NCBI GenBank assembly: GCA_023475105.1
Contig: JAMCWJ010000037.1
Span: 1-60,754 of the forward strand
DNA length: 60,754 nucleotides
Source of the DNA: Nitrospirota bacterium
GTDB taxonomy: Bacteria > Nitrospirota > Thermodesulfovibrionia > Thermodesulfovibrionales > UBA9159
Direction: 5' to 3'
Part shown: piece by piece, positions 54,043 through 60,754 of the stretch
How the letters are laid out: every line of letters starts with the position of its first letter
How positions within the stretch are numbered: position 1 is the first letter of the stretch
Made by a program: the position numbers and the translations under genes
The notes under the pieces: generated by a model
What the model saw: only the letters and a program-made list of their open reading frames with translations
The model's database searches: none
Told to the model about the DNA's origin: nothing

Positions 54043-55201
54043 GCCGGCCCACCGCATATCCCGAGGCCCACGCCCAGTGGAGGTTGTAGCCGCCGAGGAG
54101 TCCTGTTACATCGATTACCTCCCCTGCAAAGAAAAGGCCGGGAACCTTTTTCGCTTCCATGGTCTTCGATGACAGCTCATCCGTGTCGATCCCGCCCCGC
54201 GTCACTTCGGCCTTACCATACCCTTCGGTTCCCGCAGGCGTGATCCTCCAGGTCCGGAGGCCGCAAGCCACTGCTTCCAGTTCCTTCCCGGTGAATTGAT
54301 TCAGCGGTCTCGAAGGGACATATTCTTCACACCATGCAGCAGCAAACCGCCTGGGCACGAGTCCTGCGAGGAAGTTCCGCAGTTCCGCTTTGCTCTTCCG
54401 TCCGGACATGCATATCTCATACGCGTCCATGTCGGGCACTACATTGAGGGTGATGCTGTCGCCTTTCTCCCAGCAGCAGGACGCCTGCAGGGCCGCGGGA
54501 CCGCTCAAGCCCCGGTGCGTGAAAAGAATGCCCCCCCTGAAATCCCTGTTCCCGCAGGTCACCACGCCCTCGATCGAAACGCCGCTCAGCCTCCTGAACA
54601 GCCCCGCCTCTTTCCCGCGGAAAACGAAGGGAACAAGGGCCGGTTTCAGAGGGGTAATCCTCAGGCCGAAGTACCGTGCGACGCGATAGCCCATACCTGT
54701 CGCTCCGAGTTCCGGATAGGAGAGGCCGCCCGTAGCGACTACGACCGAAGGCGCTTCAATCTCGCCATACCCGGTCGCCACGATAAAAATATCGTCTTTC
54801 CTGACCGAGGATATCCTCTGATTCAGCGCGATCTCCGCGCCTGCCTCCCGGCATTCCTTCTCGAGCACCGCCATGACCGCCCGGGCGCCCTGCCTGCAGA
54901 ACAACTGTCCCTCTCCCTTTTCATAACACCCGAGCCCGCGCCTTTCGAGCATGGCAACGAAATCATCAGGCGTGAACCGCGCGAGGGCCGATTTACAGAA
55001 ATGCGGGTTACAGGAAAGGTAGTGTTCATGATCCATGCGAAGGTTTGTAAAATTGCAGTGGCCGCCCCCGGAAATCCGTATCTTTTTCCCCGCCTTTTCC
55101 ATGTGATCGAGGACCACCACGGAGCGGCCGCGTCTGCCTGCATGGATCGCGCACATCAGGCCGGCGGCGCCCGCACCGATAATGATCACATCCTTTTTCA
55201 T
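54035..55201 (-). CDS. HI0933-family NAD(P)/FAD-dependent flavoprotein
   Basis: 388 aa. An N-terminal FAD dinucleotide-binding fold (VIIIGAGAAGLMCAIHAGRRG), then the family marks KIRISGGGHCNFTN, GGLSYPELGATGMGYRVA and a C-terminal FFAGEVIDVTGLLGGYNLHWAWASGY. Members may act on nucleic acids (some are tRNA-related) but the biochemical role is unsettled. The -10 box TATAAT (55212-55207 on the minus strand) lies just 5 bases before the ATG at 55201, so the mRNA is probably leaderless. GTG 55204 is an alternative start. Confidence 0.9.
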   Translation of the reverse strand: MKKDVIIIGAGAAGLMCAIHAGRRGRSVVVLDHMEKAGKKIRISGGGHCNFTNLRMDHEHYLSCNPHFCKSALARFTPDDFVAMLERRGLGCYEKGEGQLFCRQGARAVMAVLEKECREAGAEIALNQRISSVRKDDIFIVATGYGEIEAPSVVVATGGLSYPELGATGMGYRVARYFGLRITPLKPALVPFVFRGKEAGLFRRLSGVSIEGVVTCGNRDFRGGILFTHRGLSGPAALQASCCWEKGDSITLNVVPDMDAYEICMSGRKSKAELRNFLAGLVPRRFAAAWCEEYVPSRPLNQFTGKELEAVACGLRTWRITPAGTEGYGKAEVTRGGIDTDELSSKTMEAKKVPGLFFAGEVIDVTGLLGGYNLHWAWASGYAVGRHV

Positions 55202-55291
55202 CACCTATTATACCCGGGAAGCTCATCCTGTTGAGAGAGACTATGATGCGCGTCATACCCGCCGCCGGCGCGATCGGCAATAATAGTGTCT

Positions 55292-56277
55292 ATGCGCGAA
55301 GGCAAGCCGTACGTCAGAAGGCTGAGGCACCTCGTCCAGCTCGGATTCCTGCTCTTTACCCTCTACGTCGGGTATCAGTTTTCCCGCTTCGTGCTCCACT
55401 TCAGCAGTCCGGGACATCCCTTTGTCGAGAGGCCTTCTTCCGTCGACGCCTTCCTCCCGATATCGGGTTTGATGTCCCTCAAGTACTTTCTGTTCACCGG
55501 CACGGTCGAACCGATCCACCCCGCAGCGCTCGTCATCTTCGTTGCGGTCCTCGCCATCTCGGTGCTGATGAAGAAGGGCTTCTGCGGCTGGATCTGTCCC
55601 GTCGGAACCCTTTCACAGTATTTGTGGATGGCGGGAGCCAGGGTGTTGGGAACGAATCTCAGGATGCAACGCCACACCGACATCCCTCTTCGCTCGTTGA
55701 AATACATACTGATGTCCCTGTTCCTTCTGTTCATCGGCGTGCTGATGACGCCGAATATGATCGTGCTTTTCTTCACGACCGATTATTACGTCACCGCCGA
55801 CGTCAGAACGATGAATGTCTTTGCACAGATGTCGGCAGTGACTATGGGGGTGCTCGTCACGCTCGCGGTATTGTCCCTCCTGTACAAAAACTTCTGGTGC
55901 AGATACCTTTGTCCCTACGGCGCCCTCCTGGGGCTCCTGAGCTGCCTGAGCCCGCTCAGAATAAACGCGCAACGAGGAGAAGTGCCTGCACAAGTGGGTG
56001 TCCTTCCCTGCTGGACGTCGAAAAGAGCGGGACGGTGAAGTCCCCTGAATGTTTCGGATGCATCACCTGCGTCAGTTCATGCCCTTCGGAAGAGGCCCTG
56101 AAGATGACCTTCACGGCACGGGGAAAAAGGCGTGCGTTGAAGCCTTACCTCTATCCGCTTCTCCTGATCGTCGTCTTTTACCTCATAATCGGCGCCGGCG
56201 TTGCTGCAGGGAAATGGCGTTCCGACATTCCGTACGACGAATACAGGCGTATCATCCCTGAACTAGGACAGCGCTGA
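55292..56277 (+). pseudogene. NapH/4Fe-4S membrane ferredoxin-type protein, reading frame broken
   Basis: The first frame (55292-56038) encodes several membrane helices and the conserved motifs FCGWICPVGTLSQ and FWCRYLCPYG. Around 55955-56005 homology moves to other frames: RNEEKCLHK in one, then SGCPSLLDVEKSG, CFGCITCVSSCP and a final membrane helix (LYPLLLIVVFYLIIGAG) in another, running to 56277. One or two small indels are needed to restore a full NapH-like protein with two [4Fe-4S] clusters. All pieces stay well conserved, so the break is either recent or a sequence error. An intact form would pass electrons from quinol to a periplasmic reductase. Confidence 0.75.
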
Positions 56278-56387
56278 GCGTGCGGCTTCCCCGGGCCGCA
56301 TAGAGGGCAACCCTGCGGAAACGAGCGAATGCCGTCCTCACGCAGAATCAGTTTTTCTTGACCGTGGATTTTGGACTCCCCGCCTCG

Positions 56388-56416
56388 TTGCATCCCCGAG
56401 CGGAATCTGGTATATT
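56388..56416 (+). promoter_or_regulatory. Promoter of gpsA
   Basis: TTGCAT at 56388-56393, a 17-base spacer and TATATT at 56411-56416, with the ATG 15 bases further on. No Shine-Dalgarno sequence is visible in the short leader. The 56278-56387 stretch holds nothing else I can assign. Confidence 0.5.
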
Positions 56417-56430
56417 CATTCGAGACTTGA

Positions 56431-57426
56431 ATGAGCTACATCGCAGTGATAGGGGCTGGAAGCTGGGGGACGACCCTTACGCGTCTCCTCTCGGAGAAGG
56501 GGTATGACGTCTCCCTCTGGGCCTATGAGAAAGACCTCTGTGACGAGATAGCGACTACCAGGATCAACAGCCTTTACTTGCCGGACTTTCCTGTTCCCGA
56601 CACCGTTACCGTTACGAACTCCCTGGAAGAGGCCCTCGCGAACGCCAGGTACGTGCTCAACGTCGTTCCCACGCAGTATACACGACAAGTCATGCAGGAG
56701 GCCCTCACGCATGTGCGGCATGACGCCGTCATCATCAACGCCTCAAAAGGCATCGAGAGGAAGACGCTGCTCACCGTCTCCTCCCTGCTGAAGGAACTGA
56801 CCCACCATAAAGTCGCCGCCCTCTCGGGTCCGAGTTTTGCCCGCGAGGTCTCGATGAAGCTCCCGACCGCAGTCACCCTTTCGTGCGAAGACGCTCCCAT
56901 TGCGTTGCTCCTCCAGGAAATTTTCAACACCCACTACTTCAGGGTCTACACCCACGATGATATCCTCGGCGTTGAGCTGGGAGGTGCGCTCAAGAACGTG
57001 ATCGCCATAGCATCGGGCATCTCGGACGGGCTGCGCCTCGGGCACAATGCACGGGCCGCCCTTCTGACGAGAGGGCTCGCAGAGGTGGAGCGCCTCGGCG
57101 TTGCGATGGGCGCCAAGAAGCACACATTTTCCGGACTGAGCGGTCTCGGAGACCTGATACTCACCTGCACCGCCCTTCTGTCGCGGAATTACACCCTCGG
57201 CACGAAACTCGCGGAGGGAATAAAGCTCAATGACATCCTTTCGCAGTCAAAGAGCGTTGTCGAAGGGGTGGCGACGGCGGAATCGGCATACGAGCTTTCG
57301 CGGAAATACGGAGTCCAGATGCCTTTCGTGGAGCAGGTGTATGAAGTGCTTTACGGGGGGAAAGACCCCGCAACCGCAGTCCGGGAGCTGATGAACCGTT
57401 CCCTCAAAACGGAATTCAATGCATAG
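56431..57426 (+). CDS. gpsA: Glycerol-3-phosphate dehydrogenase [NAD(P)+]
   Basis: 331 aa. It makes sn-glycerol-3-phosphate from dihydroxyacetone phosphate for phospholipid synthesis. The N-terminal AVIGAGSWGTTL dinucleotide motif, SGPSFAREV, ELGGALKNVIAIASG with the catalytic Lys, and FSGLSGLGDLILTC are all intact. The start has no ribosome-binding site, and the promoter lies very close upstream. It is downstream of the broken NapH-like gene but has its own promoter. Confidence 0.96.
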   Translation: MSYIAVIGAGSWGTTLTRLLSEKGYDVSLWAYEKDLCDEIATTRINSLYLPDFPVPDTVTVTNSLEEALANARYVLNVVPTQYTRQVMQEALTHVRHDAVIINASKGIERKTLLTVSSLLKELTHHKVAALSGPSFAREVSMKLPTAVTLSCEDAPIALLLQEIFNTHYFRVYTHDDILGVELGGALKNVIAIASGISDGLRLGHNARAALLTRGLAEVERLGVAMGAKKHTFSGLSGLGDLILTCTALLSRNYTLGTKLAEGIKLNDILSQSKSVVEGVATAESAYELSRKYGVQMPFVEQVYEVLYGGKDPATAVRELMNRSLKTEFNA

Positions 57427-57527
57427 CGCAACGAAATTCGGTGCAGGCTGTCTCGCACGTAAAACAAATACACTTCACCGTACATAACGAAAACAAAAAG
57501 TGAAGGGGCGCGTTCAGGGGAGGTAGT

Positions 57528-58103
57528 ATGACGCCGTACAGGTATCAGGAGCTTCTCTATTTGGTCGTTCCGGTCCTTCTCGGACTCGAGTTTTTTCTCT
57601 GCGCGAAGGAGGAAAAAAAAGGGAGGGAAGAGACCCCGCTCGGTTCCTATGTCCTCGATTTCTTCGGGTTTCTCTTCACGGCGCTCGTCCCTGCCATTTT
57701 CATATTTACAATATGGGCCGTCGAAACGAAGGCCTTTCCGCTCCAGGACCTCACCCTCGCACGGCTTGACCGGTACGGTGTCCTGTTTCTCTTCCTCGGT
57801 TCCTGGTGGCAGGTCCATATGCTCGGGGCGCTGAGGGCCAGACGGCTAGCAGCCGCGGAATCCGGCAAGTGGCATCTCTGGGCGCCGTATCTCGGGCTCG
57901 GCATTTTCATTTCCCTGCTGATCCTCTGGGTCTCGCCTTTTCACATGAAATGGGCGTCCCTTGCGTGGTTCCTCCTTGTCTTCGGGGCACTCCGCCTCTC
58001 GAAGGCGAAGCCCAAAACCATCGTGCGCGTCCTCTGGGTGCTCACGGCTTTCTTCTTCGTTGCGGAGAATATCGCCTTCATTTTCATGGAAACAGTCGTG
58101 TAG
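57528..58103 (+). CDS. Polytopic membrane protein, function unknown
   Basis: 191 aa with about five predicted membrane segments (LLYLVVPVLLGLEFFL, YVLDFFGFLFTALVPAIFIF, YGVLFLFLGSWW, LWAPYLGLGIFISLLILWV, VLWVLTAFFFVAENIAFIF). No Cys, His cluster or transporter signature was seen, and I do not recognise the family. GGGGAGG lies 6 bases before the ATG. The 100-base gap before it has an inverted repeat CTTCAC/GTGAAG (about 57472-57505) that could be an operator or a loop. It converges on the HD protein gene. Confidence 0.7.
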   Translation: MTPYRYQELLYLVVPVLLGLEFFLCAKEEKKGREETPLGSYVLDFFGFLFTALVPAIFIFTIWAVETKAFPLQDLTLARLDRYGVLFLFLGSWWQVHMLGALRARRLAAAESGKWHLWAPYLGLGIFISLLILWVSPFHMKWASLAWFLLVFGALRLSKAKPKTIVRVLWVLTAFFFVAENIAFIFMETVV

Positions 58104-58113
58104 CCCTGCGGCC

Positions 58114-58662
58114 CTATCCTCCCAGGAACAACTCCATCCACTCGTCGAAGATCACGAGCTTTTCCGCCCCGTACCCCTTCACAGTCTCTCTCACCTCTTC
58201 CAAAGGCTTTTCACGAAGGAGATCGTCTTCGCTTTTCGAAAAAAACTTGTCTGCGAAGCATATGATCTTCTCCTCAAGCGACAGCGGCGCCATGTCCCTC
58301 GCCGGAAGGGGAAGCGCATCTCTTTCTATTTCTTCCGCCGTAAACCCCATGCCGACGTGTCTCTCGCAAACAAGTGCGAGTTCCGGCATCCCTTCCCTCT
58401 CAAGAAGTTCCCTCCCCAGGCACCCGTGGCACAGGTAATGCCTCTGCCCGTAGCATCCGACCTTCGGGGCGTTCGTGAAAAGCATCCCTATGTCGTGCAG
58501 CATGGCCCCTTCTTCTATGAACTCAAGGTCGGGGTCGAGGTGCGCGACCCTATGCGCAATCTCGGCAGCCTTTTTCGCAACAAGCCTGCTGTGGCGGACG
58601 AGAAAGTAATGCGCTTTGGAGTCCCGCTCGTAGTACTTTTCGACCAGCGACAGGGGGTCCAT
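58114..58662 (-). CDS. HD-domain phosphohydrolase
   Basis: 182 aa. The HD motif is visible with His at H24 (VRHSRLV), the HD pair H56-D57 in MLHDIGML, and further metal-ligand candidates in CERHVGMGF. The size matches small HD hydrolases acting on nucleotides. The substrate is unknown. It starts at ATG 58662, overlapping the P-type ATPase stop by one base (TGATG), with GAGGAAGG upstream, so it is co-translated with the pump. Confidence 0.85.
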   Translation of the reverse strand: MDPLSLVEKYYERDSKAHYFLVRHSRLVAKKAAEIAHRVAHLDPDLEFIEEGAMLHDIGMLFTNAPKVGCYGQRHYLCHGCLGRELLEREGMPELALVCERHVGMGFTAEEIERDALPLPARDMAPLSLEEKIICFADKFFSKSEDDLLREKPLEEVRETVKGYGAEKLVIFDEWMELFLGG

Positions 58663-60754
58663 CAGGCCTTCCTCGACCTGCGCCACGCCTTTTCGATCTC
58701 GACCGCAAAGAATACAAGAGACGAGAAGAGAAGGGCCAGGGCCATTTCCCCGGGGGAAAGAGGCTGCGTCCTGAAGACGCGATTCAGGACAGGTATATAG
58801 ATGACGGCCATCTGGAAAAGAAAGCTCACCACGACCGCACCGAGCAGAGGTCTGTTCGAAAAAAGTCCGATCGTGAAGAGCGAATCTCTTTCTGAACGGA
58901 TCGCCAGGACGTTTCCTAGCTGGCTCAGACAGAGCACGGTAAACACCATGGTCTGCCAGTGCCCATTGTCGCCCCTCATCAACCACGCCTGGATGAAAAG
59001 GACGATGCCTGCCATCAGCAGGCCGACCCATACGGCGCCGACCCAGAGGCCATGGCCGAATATGCTCTCCCGCGGATGCCTCGGCTTTCTTTGCATTACG
59101 TCCCCTTCCGCCGGCTCCATCGAAAGGGCGAGGGCGGGAAGCCCGTCGGTCATGAGGTTTATCCAGAGGATATGGATCGGAAGAAGGGGCATCGGCAAGC
59201 CCAGAAAAGGCGCAAGGAAGAGGGTCCATATTTCGCCCGAATTGGTCGTGAGCAGATATTTCACGAATTTCCTGATGTTATCATAGATCTTCCTCCCCTC
59301 CTTCACCGCCTTCACGATCGTCGCGAAGTTGTCGTCGAGGAGAACCATATGTGCCGCCTCCTTTGCGACGTCGGTCCCTGTGACGCCCATGGCGATGCCT
59401 ATGTCCGCCCTCTTGAGCGCCGGCGCATCATTCACCCCGTCCCCGGTCATAGCAACGAATTGTCCCCGCTTCTGGAGCGCCTTCACTATCTTCAGCTTCT
59501 GCTCAGGCGCCACTCTCGCATAGACCCTGATATCCTCGACCCGCTTCTCGAACTCCCCCTCGGACAAGGTCTGGAGTTCACTCCCCGTCATGATCCCCAC
59601 TGCGCCGCGTTCGAGAATGCCGAGTCTTCTTGCAATGACTTCCGCAGTGAGAGGATGGTCACCCGTGATCATCACGGGCCTGATCCCGGCAGTCTTGCAC
59701 AACGAGACCGCTTCAGCCGCTTCTTCCCGAGGAGGGTCCATAATACCGACAAGACAGAGGACCGCAAGGTCCGACTCGACATTTTCCTGAGACATGTCTT
59801 CAGGGAGGGCATCCCATTCCTTCATCGCAACTCCGAGCACCCTCAGTCCATCGGCAGCCATCCTGTCGTTCACCCTGATGATTTCCTCCCTGTCGATCGG
59901 GCGGAACCCTTCGGGTGTCAGCACGGCGCCGGCTTTCTCAATAAGGACATCGATTGCGCCTTTCGTAAACGAGATGAACGGGACCGTCCCGGGGCTTCGC
60001 AGGCCGACCGGCGTCTCGTCTCCTTTCCCTCCCGCCCACGCATGGAACGTCGTCATGCATTTCCTCTCGGAATCGAAAGGTATCTCCGCCACACGCGGAA
60101 ACTCCTCCTCGAGTTCTCTCTTCTGAAAGCCGTTTTCCTTCGCAAGAGTATACAGGGCAATGTCCGTCGGGTCGCCCAGGACATTTCCTGAAGCATCCTC
60201 CTGAGAATCATTGTTCAACGCAAGGGCTCTCAGAAGCAGGGCGCATGGTCCGGAAGCCCGGGTATCAGAGGGATCCCCGGGCCCCAGCTCTTTGCACCAT
60301 GCGTCTTTGGTCATCCTCGTTTTCCCGGCTGCATAGATCTCTTCCGCAGTCATCCGGTTCATCGTCAGGGTCCCTGTCTTGTCGGAGCAGATATAGGTGA
60401 CCGAACCGAGAGTTTCGACAGCGGGCAGCTTTTTGATGAGCGCGTTCTGTCTGACCATCTTCCGCGCGCCAAGCGCCAAAGCAATGGACACCACTGCGGG
60501 GAGCGCCTCGGGTATAGCAGCCACGGCAAGAGAGATCGCGGTGAGGAGCATCAGAAGCACGGGCTCGCCCCTGGCGATTCCTGCCCCAAAAACGACGGCA
60601 CAGATGATGAGGACGGCGAGGGAGATTCTCTTTCCGAAGACCAGCAGCCTTTTCTGAAGGGGCGTCTTCACCTCTTCCTCCCCCTGGAGCATCTGCGCGA
60701 TCCCGCCGAGTTCCGTATCCATGCCGGTTGCGACTACAATGCCCGTGCCGCGGC
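58662..60754 (-). CDS. P-type cation-transporting ATPase (type II, Ca2+-like), N-terminus outside window
   Basis: About 697 residues are present, running off the window end (frame open to 60754; upstream codons give GRGTGIVVATG). It carries the phosphorylation motif CSDKTGTLTMN (Asp at about 60381), the M4 segment AAIPEALPAVV, TGDGVNDAPALKRADIG and the M6 motif INLMTDGLPALAL. These fit type IIA/IIB pumps (Ca2+ or Mn2+ export); fine specificity cannot be given. C-terminal membrane helices M5-M10 are complete. An HD-domain gene is translationally coupled downstream. Confidence 0.93.
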   Translation of the reverse strand, partial: RGTGIVVATGMDTELGGIAQMLQGEEEVKTPLQKRLLVFGKRISLAVLIICAVVFGAGIARGEPVLLMLLTAISLAVAAIPEALPAVVSIALALGARKMVRQNALIKKLPAVETLGSVTYICSDKTGTLTMNRMTAEEIYAAGKTRMTKDAWCKELGPGDPSDTRASGPCALLLRALALNNDSQEDASGNVLGDPTDIALYTLAKENGFQKRELEEEFPRVAEIPFDSERKCMTTFHAWAGGKGDETPVGLRSPGTVPFISFTKGAIDVLIEKAGAVLTPEGFRPIDREEIIRVNDRMAADGLRVLGVAMKEWDALPEDMSQENVESDLAVLCLVGIMDPPREEAAEAVSLCKTAGIRPVMITGDHPLTAEVIARRLGILERGAVGIMTGSELQTLSEGEFEKRVEDIRVYARVAPEQKLKIVKALQKRGQFVAMTGDGVNDAPALKRADIGIAMGVTGTDVAKEAAHMVLLDDNFATIVKAVKEGRKIYDNIRKFVKYLLTTNSGEIWTLFLAPFLGLPMPLLPIHILWINLMTDGLPALALSMEPAEGDVMQRKPRHPRESIFGHGLWVGAVWVGLLMAGIVLFIQAWLMRGDNGHWQTMVFTVLCLSQLGNVLAIRSERDSLFTIGLFSNRPLLGAVVVSFLFQMAVIYIPVLNRVFRTQPLSPGEMALALLFSSLVFFAVEIEKAWRRSRKA

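Overview
This 60.8 kb window is a gene-dense bacterial chromosome segment, GC-rich by eye in most coding regions. It has no tRNA, rRNA, CRISPR array, insertion sequence or phage genes that I could see. The gene content points to an anaerobic or microaerophilic Gram-negative bacterium, most likely Nitrospirota (Thermodesulfovibrio-like) or a Desulfobacterota relative. The reasons are a single-chain ADP-forming acyl-CoA synthetase, a CBS/DRTGG inorganic pyrophosphatase, a CIRCE-controlled hrcA-grpE-dnaK-dnaJ-rsmE block, guaB-guaA-ispA-dxs-tlyA order, a GH57 glucan enzyme and a SPASM radical-SAM peptide system. That assignment is inference from content, not a database match.

Layout. 0-2.4 kb: end of a DegP/HtrA protease, an unknown protein and a ferritin-like protein. 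2.4-3.8 kb: a short cassette with its own promoter, a small peptide gene whose reading frame appears to run through two in-frame TGA codons, and a radical SAM/SPASM maturase. This is the best candidate here for an unusual system, a selenocysteine-containing ribosomal peptide. 3.9-9.1 kb: ADP-forming acyl-CoA synthetase, a BioD-like/DRTGG P-loop protein and a DUF255 thioredoxin-domain protein. 9.2-13.2 kb: superoxide dismutase, endonuclease III with an altered iron-sulfur ligand set, a thioredoxin-CcdA fusion and a frameshifted pfpI. 13.9-18.8 kb, minus strand: purM, M23 peptidase, bactofilin, miaB, mtaB. 19-24.8 kb: guaB, guaA, ispA, dxs (purines and isoprenoids). 24.9-26.5 kb: a scarred stretch with an orphan kinase-like helix protein, an enoyl-CoA hydratase and remnants of 3-hydroxyacyl-CoA and acyl-CoA dehydrogenases. 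26.6-30.2 kb: tlyA, a helical-repeat protein, a group IV amino-acid decarboxylase and speE. 30.4-36.7 kb: heat-shock operon plus rsmE and a DUF2156 protein. 36.8-41.3 kb: MBL hydrolase, lgt, zinc alcohol dehydrogenase, Smr protein, GH57, and a possible cytochrome c peroxidase remnant. 41.3-46 kb, minus strand: a cell-wall set (serine hydrolase-NamZ fusion, DUF4015 glycosidase, polysaccharide deacetylase). 46-52.3 kb: pyrophosphatase, amidohydrolase, flavin reductase, a Cys4 small protein, a universal stress protein, a tautomerase and citrate synthase. 52.4-60.8 kb: dus, maf, HI0933 flavoprotein, a frame-broken NapH-like ferredoxin protein, gpsA, a membrane protein, an HD protein and a P-type cation ATPase cut by the window end.

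Two general themes stand out. Several genes have a -10 box only 5-6 bases before the start codon and no usable Shine-Dalgarno sequence, which suggests leaderless mRNAs. Several loci are frame-broken or reduced to fragments (pfpI, NapH-like, hbd, acd, a possible ccp), which could be gene decay or, for the single-base cases, assembly error.
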